Assembly (NCBI GenBank): GCA_945862275.1
Contig: CAMAYA010000025.1
Coordinates: forward strand, 1 to 10,369
Length of the DNA: 10,369 nucleotides
Origin: Legionella genomosp. 1
GTDB lineage: Bacteria > Pseudomonadota > Gammaproteobacteria > Legionellales > Legionellaceae
Direction of reading: 5' to 3'
Position numbers and translations under genes: made by a program. The notes below the pieces were generated by a model. The model was given only the letters and a program-made list of their open reading frames with translations. It had not been told where the DNA came from and ran no database searches. Positions 1-7,082 of the stretch are shown one piece after another. The first letter of the stretch is position 1, and every line of letters begins with the position of its first letter.

Positions 1-479
1 ATGATGAAACAATTTTAGTTGAGGAATATATTCAAGGGCGAGAAATCGAGCTGGCAGTGCTTGAAAATACATCCCCTAACAAAATGCCGCTCGTGAGTGT
101 AGCGGGTGAAATAAAAGTAAATCATGCGGATGGTTTTTATTCCTATACCGCGAAATATTTGGAAAGTGGCCAGACCACATTGACCATTCCAGCTGTCCTT
201 AGCGATGCGTTACGCGAGCGATTGCAACAGGCTGCAGCGGATATTTTTATGTCCCTTAAATGCAAAGGCATGGCGCGCATTGATTTTTTTGTGTCAGATC
301 AACAGGATGCCATTTATTTTAATGAGATCAACACACTGCCAGGATTTACATCCGTTAGCATGTACCCCAAATTATGGGCGGCTACTGGATTAACATACCC
401 GATGTTGTTAAATCGGTTGGTTGATTTGGCACTATTGCATCAACGTTGCCGTGATCAATTGGTGACACATTATCAGTGA
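1..479 (+). CDS. ddl: D-alanine--D-alanine ligase, C-terminal part (5' end outside window)
   Basis: ATP-dependent cytoplasmic ligase that joins two D-alanines for the peptidoglycan stem peptide. The reading frame is open from base 3, with no stop or credible start before it, so about 158 C-terminal residues of an ATP-grasp protein are present. Visible hallmarks are VEEYIQGREIE near the left edge, the Mg/ATP-binding strand GMARIDFF, and FNEINTLPGFTSVSMYPKLW, which carries the Glu and Asn metal ligands. The NTLPGFT-SMYPKLW wording matches the longer DdlA class as I remember it; E. coli DdlB, the usual dcw ligase, has a different wording (NTSPGMTSHS). The stop TGA overlaps the ftsQ ATG by one base, so translation is probably coupled. 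The family is certain; the ddlA versus ddlB label is a matter of naming. Confidence 0.95.
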   Translation, partial: DETILVEEYIQGREIELAVLENTSPNKMPLVSVAGEIKVNHADGFYSYTAKYLESGQTTLTIPAVLSDALRERLQQAAADIFMSLKCKGMARIDFFVSDQQDAIYFNEINTLPGFTSVSMYPKLWAATGLTYPMLLNRLVDLALLHQRCRDQLVTHYQ

Positions 480-1225
480 TGGAATGCAACGCTAGGGATG
501 GACGCATGGGAGTGGATGATGAGCGATTACGTTATGCAGGTTTTTTGACGGCATTGATTGTGTGCGCGCTGTTGCTTTCCGCACGCATGGTCTATTTATT
601 TTTAGCGGATGCGCAGCGCTTTCCTATCAATACGGTAAAAATTGTTGCAAACTATCAGCATATCACGCGGCATCAGCTGGAGAATGTGTTGTCTAACTAT
701 CTCCAGGACAGTTTTGTGATGTTGCCTCTTTCTCGCCTTCAGCATGATTTGATGGCGCTTGATTGGGCCGGACAGGTCGAGGCTGAGCGCGTGTGGCCGG
801 ATACATTGAAAATAAAGTTGGTTGAAAAAAATCCTATTGCAATATGGAATGAATCGTTGATGACGGCAGACGGCGCTTTGTTTAATCGTGGTAAGGAGCA
901 AACGGATATTGCTTTGCCACGATTAAGTGGGCCCGAGCCGCAACAAGCAGACATCTTACAAAATTATGAAAAATTCAGTAAGATATTATCATCTAATGGT
1001 TTGTCGGCATCTGCTTTGCAACTGCGTGATAACCAAGCATGGGAACTTTCGCTTACGAATGGCGTACAATTGTATTTAGGTAAGCGGGACTTGGAAAAGC
1101 GGTTGTCGCGATTTATGAGGGCATATCCTGTGATTTTTGCAGATAAACCCGAACAGGTGTCTAGTGTTGATTTACGTTATGCACGCGGTATGGCGGTGCA
1201 ATGGAAACAGCAAACGGGAAAATAA
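479..1225 (+). CDS. ftsQ: Cell division protein FtsQ
   Basis: Bitopic inner-membrane protein of the divisome that binds FtsB/FtsL and links cytoplasmic and periplasmic division proteins. From this start it has 248 residues: a short charged cytoplasmic N-terminus, one membrane helix at about 20-42, a POTRA domain at about 48-120 (FPINTVKIV to the WPDTLKIKLVEKNPIAIW region), and a beta domain ending in VSSVDLRYARGMAVQW, the conserved C-terminal part that contacts FtsB in E. coli. The ATG at 479 overlaps the ddl stop by one base. A GTG at 476 is one codon earlier. A later ATG at 506 has a better Shine-Dalgarno (AGGGA, 7 nt spacing) and would give 239 residues, so the start is not settled. The stop TAA overlaps the ftsA ATG. 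Confidence 0.93.
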   Translation: MECNARDGRMGVDDERLRYAGFLTALIVCALLLSARMVYLFLADAQRFPINTVKIVANYQHITRHQLENVLSNYLQDSFVMLPLSRLQHDLMALDWAGQVEAERVWPDTLKIKLVEKNPIAIWNESLMTADGALFNRGKEQTDIALPRLSGPEPQQADILQNYEKFSKILSSNGLSASALQLRDNQAWELSLTNGVQLYLGKRDLEKRLSRFMRAYPVIFADKPEQVSSVDLRYARGMAVQWKQQTGK

Positions 1226-2460
1226 TGGCGAAAAAATCGGAAAGAAACATCATTACGGGTTTGGACATTGGAACATCGAAAGTGGTGGCGCTGGTTGGCG
1301 AAATAACATCGGATGGCACCATTGAACTCATTGGCATGGGGCAGCACCCTTCACGCGGTTTAAAACGCGGTGTGGTGGTTGATATTGAAGCGACAGTTAA
1401 TTCCATTCAGCGTGCAGTCCAAGAGGCGGAATTAATGGCCGGTTGTGACGTGCGAACAGTGTATGCAGGCATTGCGGGAAGTCATATTCGTAGCCTGAAC
1501 TCACATGGTATCGTGGCCATTCGCGATCGTGAGGTGACACAAGCCGATGTTGATCGGGTGATTGATGCTGCAAAAGCGGTCGCTATTCCTGCTGATCAGA
1601 AAATTTTACATATTTTGCCGCAAGAATTTATCATTGATAATCAAGGCAGCATTCGTGAGCCGCTGGGCATGGCCGGCGTTCGATTAGAGGCTCGTGTTCA
1701 TATTGTGACAGGTTCTGTCAGTGCGGCTCAAAATATTATTAAATGCGTGCGTCGTTGTGGTCTTGAGGTCAATGAAGTTATTTTAGAACAGTTGGCATCC
1801 AGTCATGCCGTATTAACGGAAGATGAAAAAGAACTGGGCGTCTGTTTGGTGGATATGGGAGGCGGCACGACAGACATTGCCATCTTTTTTGAGGGAGCCA
1901 TTCAGTACACCGCGGTGATCCCCATAGCCGGCGATCAAGTGACCAACGACATTGCTATGGCGCTGCGCACCCCAACGAAGGCCGCTGAAGCGATAAAACT
2001 GGGCTATGGATGTGCGATGTCAGAATTAGCCAGTGCTAGCCAGATGATTGATGTGTTGGGTGTGAATGAGCGCACCGCTCGAAAAATTTCCGCAAAGGCA
2101 CTGTCAGAAGTGGTGTCTGCGCGGTATGAGGAATTATTTTCATTGGTACGCAATGAATTGAGACGTAGTGGTTTTGAAGATTTAGTTGCAGCAGGAATTG
2201 TGCTCACCGGTGGAGCATCGAAAGTAACAGGTGCAATCGAGTTGGCAGAAATGTGCTTCGAAATGCCTGTTCGCCATGGGTTCGCACAGAAAATTGCGGG
2301 CATGCCAGACGCGGCTTCGAATCCTTCACTCGCCACAGGCGTGGGTTTATTATTGCATGGCTTTCAACAACAATACGAAGGGGGGTATAATGTCCCCGTA
2401 TTGGGTGATGGCCGTGGTATGTGGTCACGTATGAAAAATTGGTTTAATGGGAATTTTTAG
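1225..2460 (+). CDS. ftsA: Cell division protein FtsA
   Basis: Actin-like ATPase that tethers FtsZ filaments to the inner membrane and recruits later divisome proteins. It has 411 residues (E. coli 420). Phosphate-1 motif GLDIGTSKV is at 12-20, the FtsA-specific 1C (SHS2) domain lies at roughly 85-165, phosphate-2 motif VDMGGGTTDIA is at 209-219, and the adenosine motif GIVLTGGAS is at 324-332. The C-terminus ends in an amphipathic helix, MWSRMKNWFNGNF (399-411), the membrane-targeting sequence. The start at 1225 is chosen because it overlaps the ftsQ TAA by one base and follows GGGA. An in-frame ATG at 1201 would add eight residues inside ftsQ. There are 21 nt between its stop and ftsZ. Confidence 0.97.
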   Translation: MAKKSERNIITGLDIGTSKVVALVGEITSDGTIELIGMGQHPSRGLKRGVVVDIEATVNSIQRAVQEAELMAGCDVRTVYAGIAGSHIRSLNSHGIVAIRDREVTQADVDRVIDAAKAVAIPADQKILHILPQEFIIDNQGSIREPLGMAGVRLEARVHIVTGSVSAAQNIIKCVRRCGLEVNEVILEQLASSHAVLTEDEKELGVCLVDMGGGTTDIAIFFEGAIQYTAVIPIAGDQVTNDIAMALRTPTKAAEAIKLGYGCAMSELASASQMIDVLGVNERTARKISAKALSEVVSARYEELFSLVRNELRRSGFEDLVAAGIVLTGGASKVTGAIELAEMCFEMPVRHGFAQKIAGMPDAASNPSLATGVGLLLHGFQQQYEGGYNVPVLGDGRGMWSRMKNWFNGNF

Positions 2461-2481
2461 TCACACGACGAGAGGTATGTA

Positions 2482-3651
2482 ATGTTTGAATTAATAGAAA
2501 GCCAGCAAGACAATGCCGTCATTAAAGTCGTTGGCGTTGGTGGTGGCGGCGGGAATGCTGTTGAACATATGCTGGCCGAAAACATCGATGGCGTAGAATT
2601 CATCTGTGCGAACACGGATGCGCAAGCGCTGAGAAATTCTCAAGCCAAGATCTTAATCCAACTAGGTGATGAACTCACAAAAGGACTGGGTGCGGGTGCT
2701 AACCCTCAAATAGGCCGTGAGGCCGCTGAAGAAGATCGTGAACGCATCAAAGATATTTTACGGGGTGCCGACATGGTCTTTATCACTGCAGGCATGGGTG
2801 GTGGGACAGGGACAGGTGCGGCGCCTGTTTTTGCTCAAATTGCAAAAGAGCTCGGTATCTTGACTGTTGCGGTCGTGACAAAGCCGTTTTCGTTTGAAGG
2901 CAAGCAGCGCGCACTGGCGGCAGATGAAGGCATTCGTCGTTTAGCGGAGCATGTTGACTCTTTGATTACTATTCCGAACAATAAACTCTTGAGTGTTTTG
3001 GGAAAAAACATTAGCTTATTGAATGCCTTTAAAGCGGCTAATAATGTTTTGTTAGGTGCGGTGAAAGGTATTTCTGATCTCATTACCCGTCCCGGGCTTA
3101 TTAATGTCGATTTTGCCGACGTGCGAACCGTCATGTCTGAGATGGGCATGGCTATGATGGGAACGGGCACTGCATCCGGTGAGGAGCGCGCTCGCCAAGC
3201 GGCAGAGGCCGCTATTGCGTCCCCTCTGCTTGAAGACGTGAATTTTTCAGGCGCACGAGGCATTCTCGTGAATATTACCGCGGGCCCTGATATGTCTATC
3301 GGTGAATTTGAAGAAGTAGGTGATGTGGTCAAGGAATTTATTTCTGACGATGCCACAGTCGTTGTCGGCACCGTCATTGACCCTGACATGAAAGACGAGC
3401 TTCGCGTGACCGTGATCGTAACTGGACTGGGTGAAGTCCGGCAGAAGCAAGCTCAACAGACACCTGGCAAAGCCCGGTTGATGGAGTCAAGGCGCCTGGA
3501 TGGCTCACTTGATTATCAGCAACTGGAACGCCCTGCGGTCATGCGCAAGCAAGCATCCGCTCCAGAATCTGCGCGTCAGGGTGGTGATGCCATTCCAGAC
3601 GTGGATTATCTGGATATTCCTGCCTTTTTGCGCAGGCAAGAAGAAGCGTGA
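2482..3651 (+). CDS. ftsZ: Cell division protein FtsZ
   Basis: Tubulin-like GTPase that polymerises into the Z ring at mid-cell. It has 389 residues, close to the 383 of E. coli. The glycine-rich N-terminal loop GVGGGGGNAV is at 18-27, the tubulin signature GGGTGTG at 106-112, and the synergy (T7) loop NVDFADV at 208-214 with Asp210 and Asp213. The C-terminal core ends near 320, followed by a linker of about 50 residues and the conserved tail DVDYLDIPAFLRR (373-385), which binds FtsA and ZipA. A good Shine-Dalgarno, AGAGG at 2471-2475, sits 6 nt before the ATG. It lies in the standard position between ftsA and lpxC. Confidence 0.99.
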   Translation: MFELIESQQDNAVIKVVGVGGGGGNAVEHMLAENIDGVEFICANTDAQALRNSQAKILIQLGDELTKGLGAGANPQIGREAAEEDRERIKDILRGADMVFITAGMGGGTGTGAAPVFAQIAKELGILTVAVVTKPFSFEGKQRALAADEGIRRLAEHVDSLITIPNNKLLSVLGKNISLLNAFKAANNVLLGAVKGISDLITRPGLINVDFADVRTVMSEMGMAMMGTGTASGEERARQAAEAAIASPLLEDVNFSGARGILVNITAGPDMSIGEFEEVGDVVKEFISDDATVVVGTVIDPDMKDELRVTVIVTGLGEVRQKQAQQTPGKARLMESRRLDGSLDYQQLERPAVMRKQASAPESARQGGDAIPDVDYLDIPAFLRRQEEA

Positions 3652-3657
3652 TATACT
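3628..3657 (+). promoter_or_regulatory. lpxC: Candidate lpxC promoter overlapping the ftsZ stop codon
   Basis: TATACT (3652-3657) matches five of six bases of the sigma70 -10 box. With an 18-nt spacer, the -35 position holds TTGCGC (3628-3633), which matches only three of six. Transcription would start near 3664 and leave about 55 nt before the lpxC ATG. An extra promoter here is plausible because the ftsZ-lpxC gap (68 nt) is the widest in the cluster. The weak -35 keeps this uncertain. Confidence 0.3.
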
Positions 3658-3719
3658 TTACGATATTTGCAAGAGTATTTGCGCTCAAGAACCAGGGGAC
3701 GCTAAAAAGTGAGCATTGA

Positions 3720-4637
3720 ATGACAAAACAACGAACGCTTAACAAGTCGATCCAGGCGACAGGCGTCGCCCTGCATTCCGGTGAACCTGTGCTTATCACG
3801 CTGAATTCAGGGCCAGAAAACTCAGGTATTGTTTTTGTCAGAACAGATTGCGATCCGCCAGTTGAAATTCCCGCTCATTTTGAAAATGTTTGCGATACCA
3901 TGCTTTGCACATCTTTGCAGAGTAATGGCGTAAAAATAGCCACTGTTGAGCATTTGCTCTCAGCCTTGGCAGGCCTTGGCATTGACAATGCGGTGATTGA
4001 GGTGAATGCGGCTGAAATCCCCATCATGGATGGAAGTGCGGCACCCTTTGTTTTTTTAATTCAATCGGCAGGCATTCGCGAACAATCAGCACCGAAGCGC
4101 TATATTCGTATTTTAAAGCCCATCCGCGTTGAAGACAATGGCAAATACGTGCAGTTTACGCCCCACAACGGATACAAAATATCGTTTACCATTGACTTTG
4201 ATCACCCTGTCTTTAATAACAAACCACAAACAGCCACGTTGGATTTTTCAGTCACTTCTTATGTAAAGGAAGTGTGCAGGGCAAGAACCTTTGGCTTCTT
4301 GTCTGATTATGAAAAACTCCGGGAATGTGATTTAGCAAAAGGCGGCAGTTTGGCCAATGCGGTTGTTGTAGATAATTACCGCGTGTTGAACGAAGATGGC
4401 TTGCGTTTTGAAGATGAGTTTGTCAAACATAAGGTTTTAGATGCCATCGGTGACTTGTATCTTCTTGGGTCCAGTTTAATTGGAGCCTTTGAGGGGTATA
4501 AATCAGGTCATGAGTTGAATAATAAGCTATTGCGCGAACTGATTGTTCGACAGGATGCGTGGGAATACACTTATTTTGATGAGAAAAATCCAAAGCCTTC
4601 TAAACAACCCGCGGGTTTAATGCCTGCGGTGGCGTAG
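3720..4637 (+). CDS. lpxC: UDP-3-O-acyl-N-acetylglucosamine deacetylase (LpxC)
   Basis: Zinc-dependent cytoplasmic enzyme that removes the acetyl group from UDP-3-O-acyl-GlcNAc, the committed step of lipid A synthesis. It has 305 residues, the same length as E. coli LpxC. The motif TVEHLLSALAG holds Glu77 (general base) and zinc ligand His78. KHKVLDAIGD holds zinc ligands His237 and Asp241. GHELNNKLL holds His264, the position of E. coli His265. All catalytic residues are present. The Shine-Dalgarno is weak (GAG about 7 nt upstream). It closes the dcw run and meets the next gene tail to tail with 13 nt between them. Confidence 0.98.
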   Translation: MTKQRTLNKSIQATGVALHSGEPVLITLNSGPENSGIVFVRTDCDPPVEIPAHFENVCDTMLCTSLQSNGVKIATVEHLLSALAGLGIDNAVIEVNAAEIPIMDGSAAPFVFLIQSAGIREQSAPKRYIRILKPIRVEDNGKYVQFTPHNGYKISFTIDFDHPVFNNKPQTATLDFSVTSYVKEVCRARTFGFLSDYEKLRECDLAKGGSLANAVVVDNYRVLNEDGLRFEDEFVKHKVLDAIGDLYLLGSSLIGAFEGYKSGHELNNKLLRELIVRQDAWEYTYFDEKNPKPSKQPAGLMPAVA

Positions 4638-4650
4638 AGCACACTTTCCG

Positions 4651-5427
4651 CTACGGCGTAAGATATGAGGATGCGGTAGATGCAGATGCTACTGTGGGTT
4701 TGCTCCTTTTGATAGGCGCTTCTTCCTCATGGTCTGACTCGCTTGCCCCCCAAAAGGCATGGAATGATGGTGTTCTGGCCACAGCCAACCCAGGTTTTAT
4801 GGGGTCATGGTGCAATTCAAAATCATCATGGGTGTGGACTTCTATCCGGAAGTCATTATTACTGTCGGGGAACGGGCCGTCAGGGAGCAGCGATAACAGC
4901 GCGTCGGCGGATAACGCAGTCTCGGATGTTAAAACGTTTGAGCCGCTCGATGTGTGCATCACAATTGTTAAGGTTTCAGAGAAACAGGCCTTTAAAGAAA
5001 GCAACGCGGCAATGGCCCAAACCAACGTGCCTGGACTGGGTTGGAAGTGACCGCTTTTATTGGTGATGTGGGTGATTGATTCATAATCCTCTGAAAAATA
5101 AATGTTCCCAGCGGAACAACAGTGACTGCGTATGTGCGCATGATCTGGAATAGAACTGCTGGGCCGACCTTCCTTCGCAAACCAGATTTTTCCTTTATCA
5201 TCTACCGTGTATCGAACAGCCAGTCGATCTCGTGTGTCATCTTCATCATCAGATTGTCTAGCTGGGATGCGTTTTAATTCTTTTATCAATTCAGGCAGTG
5301 CTGCATACGAGTAGATGTGATGGCGGTAACCTCGCAGAGGCCCGTCACAAACGTCATTCAGTGGTGACATGATTTTTTTTTCTTGATATGCAGCTGAAAG
5401 GAGGGCTTTGATTTCTTCAATGGTCAT
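4651..5427 (-). CDS. Unrecognised 258-residue protein, candidate secreted effector
   Basis: I do not recognise a characterised family. The protein has no signal peptide and no clear transmembrane pair; the only markedly hydrophobic run is about 134-148 (TLVWAIAALLSLKAC). It has an acidic patch SDDEDD (59-64), then HAHIRSHCCSAGNIYF (96-111), then ITHITNKSGHFQPS (118-131). I recall similar I-[ST]-N-x-SG-[HD]-[FY]-x-P segments in uncharacterised Legionella/Coxiella-type proteins, but cannot verify this here. The tail has a Glu-rich block (ESDHEEE, 230-236), a basic KRSK, a run of Ala/Ser/Thr, and Leu at the -3 position (SYLTP end). In Dot/Icm substrates an E-block, small polar residues and a hydrophobic residue near -3 are known translocation features. 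The ATG at 5427 follows a weak Shine-Dalgarno and a candidate promoter. It is a lone gene between lpxC and the thiamine operon, with a 73-nt gap after thiD. Confidence 0.8.
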   Translation of the reverse strand: MTIEEIKALLSAAYQEKKIMSPLNDVCDGPLRGYRHHIYSYAALPELIKELKRIPARQSDDEDDTRDRLAVRYTVDDKGKIWFAKEGRPSSSIPDHAHIRSHCCSAGNIYFSEDYESITHITNKSGHFQPSPGTLVWAIAALLSLKACFSETLTIVMHTSSGSNVLTSETALSADALLSLLPDGPFPDSNNDFRIEVHTHDDFELHHDPIKPGLAVARTPSFHAFWGASESDHEEEAPIKRSKPTVASASTASSYLTP

Positions 5428-5460
5428 GATTATTAATGCCTAAATACAAAAATTTCGTGC

Positions 5461-5491
5461 ATTATACCATAATATATAGCGGTTTCGTCAA
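5461..5491 (-). promoter_or_regulatory. Candidate promoter of the unrecognised gene
   Basis: On the minus strand, a perfect -10 box TATAAT (plus-strand 5461-5466) is preceded by TTGACG (plus-strand 5486-5491), five of six matches to the -35 consensus. The spacer is 19 nt, longer than ideal, and is very AT-rich (TATATATTATGG). Transcription would start near 5454, about 27 nt before the ATG at 5427. This suggests the gene is transcribed separately from the thiamine operon upstream, although read-through is not excluded because no hairpin terminator is visible after thiD. Confidence 0.5.
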
Positions 5492-5500
5492 AAAATAAGT

Positions 5501-6310
5501 TTATAAATAATAAAAATGATCAACTGGACCCTGTCCATGGCCTATTCTGAAATGACTGCCCGATTGAATGGCCTGTGTTAAATAGTGTTTTGCCGCACCC
5601 ACGGCATCGTATAACGTATAGTGCAGCGCGAGATAAGATGCAATGGCGGACGACAGGGTACAGCCTGTGCCATGGGTGTTAATGGTATCAATGCGCTCGG
5701 CATGAAACCAATCATGATTGCCATGCAAGTGTGAATACAGGACGTCAGAGGATTTTTCGCTTCTCAGGTGCCCTCCTTTAATCAGCACATCCACCTGATA
5801 TCGTTCTCCTAATGTTTCTGCTGCATGCTCCATCTGTGCGAATGTAGTAATCAATTCCCCTAGCAAGGTTTCGGCTTCAGGAATATTGGGCGTTAACACG
5901 GTGACAAATGGAAGGAGTCGTTGCTTTAAAAAATCAATCGTATTGGGATCAATCAATGCACACCCATTTTTGGCGACCATCACTGGATCAAATACAATGT
6001 GTTTTGGTTTTAGTGTTTGCATTGCTGCAGCGACTACCTCAATCACGTGTTCGTTGTGCAGCATGCCAATTTTTACAGCTTGTATGTCTAAATCACTGAA
6101 TACGGAATCAATCTGTTGCTGGATGAAAGCCGGTGACACATCCTGAATGGCTTGCACACCACACGTATTTTGAGCAACCAATGCGGTAATAATGGATGCT
6201 GCATAACTTCCTGTGGCTGAAATGGTTTTGATGTCGGCTTGGATGCCAGCACCGCCTGAAGGGTCTGTTCCTGCAATCGTGACTACGCAAGGGGGGTTAA
6301 CTTTTCGCAT
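5501..6310 (-). CDS. thiD: Hydroxymethylpyrimidine/phosphomethylpyrimidine kinase (ThiD)
   Basis: Ribokinase-fold enzyme that phosphorylates 4-amino-5-hydroxymethyl-2-methylpyrimidine (HMP) twice to HMP-PP, the pyrimidine substrate of ThiE. It has 269 residues (E. coli 266). IAGTDPSGGAGIQAD (12-26) binds the pyrimidine side, VKIGML is at 79-84, DPVMV at 108-112, and the anion hole and catalytic motif HGTGCTLSSAIASY at 213-226 with Cys217. The end, IGHGQGPVDHF, is typical of the family. The ATG at 6310 lies inside thiM (14-nt overlap) and is preceded by GGAG at 5 nt spacing, so it is translated as part of the operon. Last gene of the ispB-thiEMD run; no hairpin terminator is visible after its TAA. 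Confidence 0.97.
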   Translation of the reverse strand: MRKVNPPCVVTIAGTDPSGGAGIQADIKTISATGSYAASIITALVAQNTCGVQAIQDVSPAFIQQQIDSVFSDLDIQAVKIGMLHNEHVIEVVAAAMQTLKPKHIVFDPVMVAKNGCALIDPNTIDFLKQRLLPFVTVLTPNIPEAETLLGELITTFAQMEHAAETLGERYQVDVLIKGGHLRSEKSSDVLYSHLHGNHDWFHAERIDTINTHGTGCTLSSAIASYLALHYTLYDAVGAAKHYLTQAIQSGSHFRIGHGQGPVDHFYYL

Positions 6311-7082
6311 AATCGCTCCGTTTAGGCATTGTGTATAAGGCGTCTAAAAATGCTACTTTAAATGAGCCGGGCTTTCTGGCATGAATCGCTGCCATTTCAC
6401 CACACACACCATAAAAGAGAGTGGCAGCAGTTGCTGCTTCAAAAGGAATGGGGTGAACCGCATGAAATGCACCAACGATGGCCGATAATAAACAGCCCGT
6501 CCCGGTAACTCGAGGCATGAGAGGTGAGCCACGTTCAAAAAAATGAATATCATTGGTATCAACAATAGCATCTGTCGCACCGCTGATGACCACAGTGACA
6601 TTGTGAGCCGCTGCGAGCGTCTTCGCGCTGTCGATGGCATGATGCGTGTCTGAAAGACTATCTACCCCTTTCGTGTAATGCGTGGTGTTACCTGCTAAAG
6701 CAATAATCTCACTGGCATTTCCACGTAGGATGGCGATATCAAATTCAGCCAGTATGCGTTTGCATGCAGTTGTCCGATAAAGACTAGCGCCAGCCCCCAC
6801 AGGGTCTAGCACAATGGGTTTGTGGGTAGCATTGGCCAATTGACAAACCTGCTCTGCGTGTTTGATAAACACATTATTCAACGTCCCTGGATTGATGACC
6901 ACAGCCGAGGCGATGTTGATTAAGTCAGCGGATTCTTGCGACGCTTGGCTCATAACGGGAGAAGCGCCGAGGCTCAGCAACCCATTTGCTACAAAGTCCA
7001 TGGTCACATCATTGGTGATATTGAGGATTAAAGGCTTTTCCTGTTTGATGCGCTTGATAATACGCTCAATGTTTTCAAACAT
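6297..7082 (-). CDS. thiM: Hydroxyethylthiazole kinase (ThiM)
   Basis: Salvage kinase that phosphorylates 4-methyl-5-(2-hydroxyethyl)thiazole to the form used by ThiE. It has 261 residues (E. coli 262). The N-terminal substrate region reads LILNITNDVTMDFVANGLL (18-36) followed by GASPVM (39-44). LDPVGAGAS is at 92-100, the conserved RGNASEI at 120-126, KGVDS at 138-142, the anion-hole motif VTGTGCLLSAIVGAF at 192-206 with Cys197, and PGSF at 238-241. The gene overlaps thiE by 8 nt and thiD by 14 nt. Presence of ThiM, rather than ThiG-type synthesis genes, points to use of preformed thiazole, at least from this locus. Confidence 0.97.
   Translation of the reverse strand: MFENIERIIKRIKQEKPLILNITNDVTMDFVANGLLSLGASPVMSQASQESADLINIASAVVINPGTLNNVFIKHAEQVCQLANATHKPIVLDPVGAGASLYRTTACKRILAEFDIAILRGNASEIIALAGNTTHYTKGVDSLSDTHHAIDSAKTLAAAHNVTVVISGATDAIVDTNDIHFFERGSPLMPRVTGTGCLLSAIVGAFHAVHPIPFEAATAATLFYGVCGEMAAIHARKPGSFKVAFLDALYTMPKRSDYAKS

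Noticed and set aside
2835..3389. Long minus-strand open frame across ftsZ
   Set aside because: It is the antisense shadow of a fully conserved ftsZ; the translation is Ser/Thr-rich and shows no domain or Shine-Dalgarno.
4606..4617. AACCCGCGGGTT palindrome at the lpxC 3' end as a terminator for the minus-strand gene
   Set aside because: It leaves too little loop for a strong hairpin, has no proper T tract, and lies within lpxC codons.
4630..4660. CGTAG/CTACG inverted repeat across the lpxC stop as a terminator
   Set aside because: The stem is only 5 bp with a 13-nt loop and no T tract on either strand.
4694..5066. Plus-strand open frames opposite the orphan gene
   Set aside because: They overlap each other in different frames, lack Shine-Dalgarno sites, and the minus-strand frame is longer, with a promoter in the right place.
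5428..5445. ATTAATAAT upstream of the orphan gene as a PmrA-type effector regulator box
   Set aside because: Only a single loose copy is present; the paired direct repeats with fixed spacing and position upstream of -10 are not seen.
5759..5772. CACCTGAGAAGC on the minus strand, resembling conserved pieces of a TPP riboswitch
   Set aside because: It lies within thiD codons (GGHLRS) and has no surrounding riboswitch helices; the two motifs overlap instead of being in separate arms.
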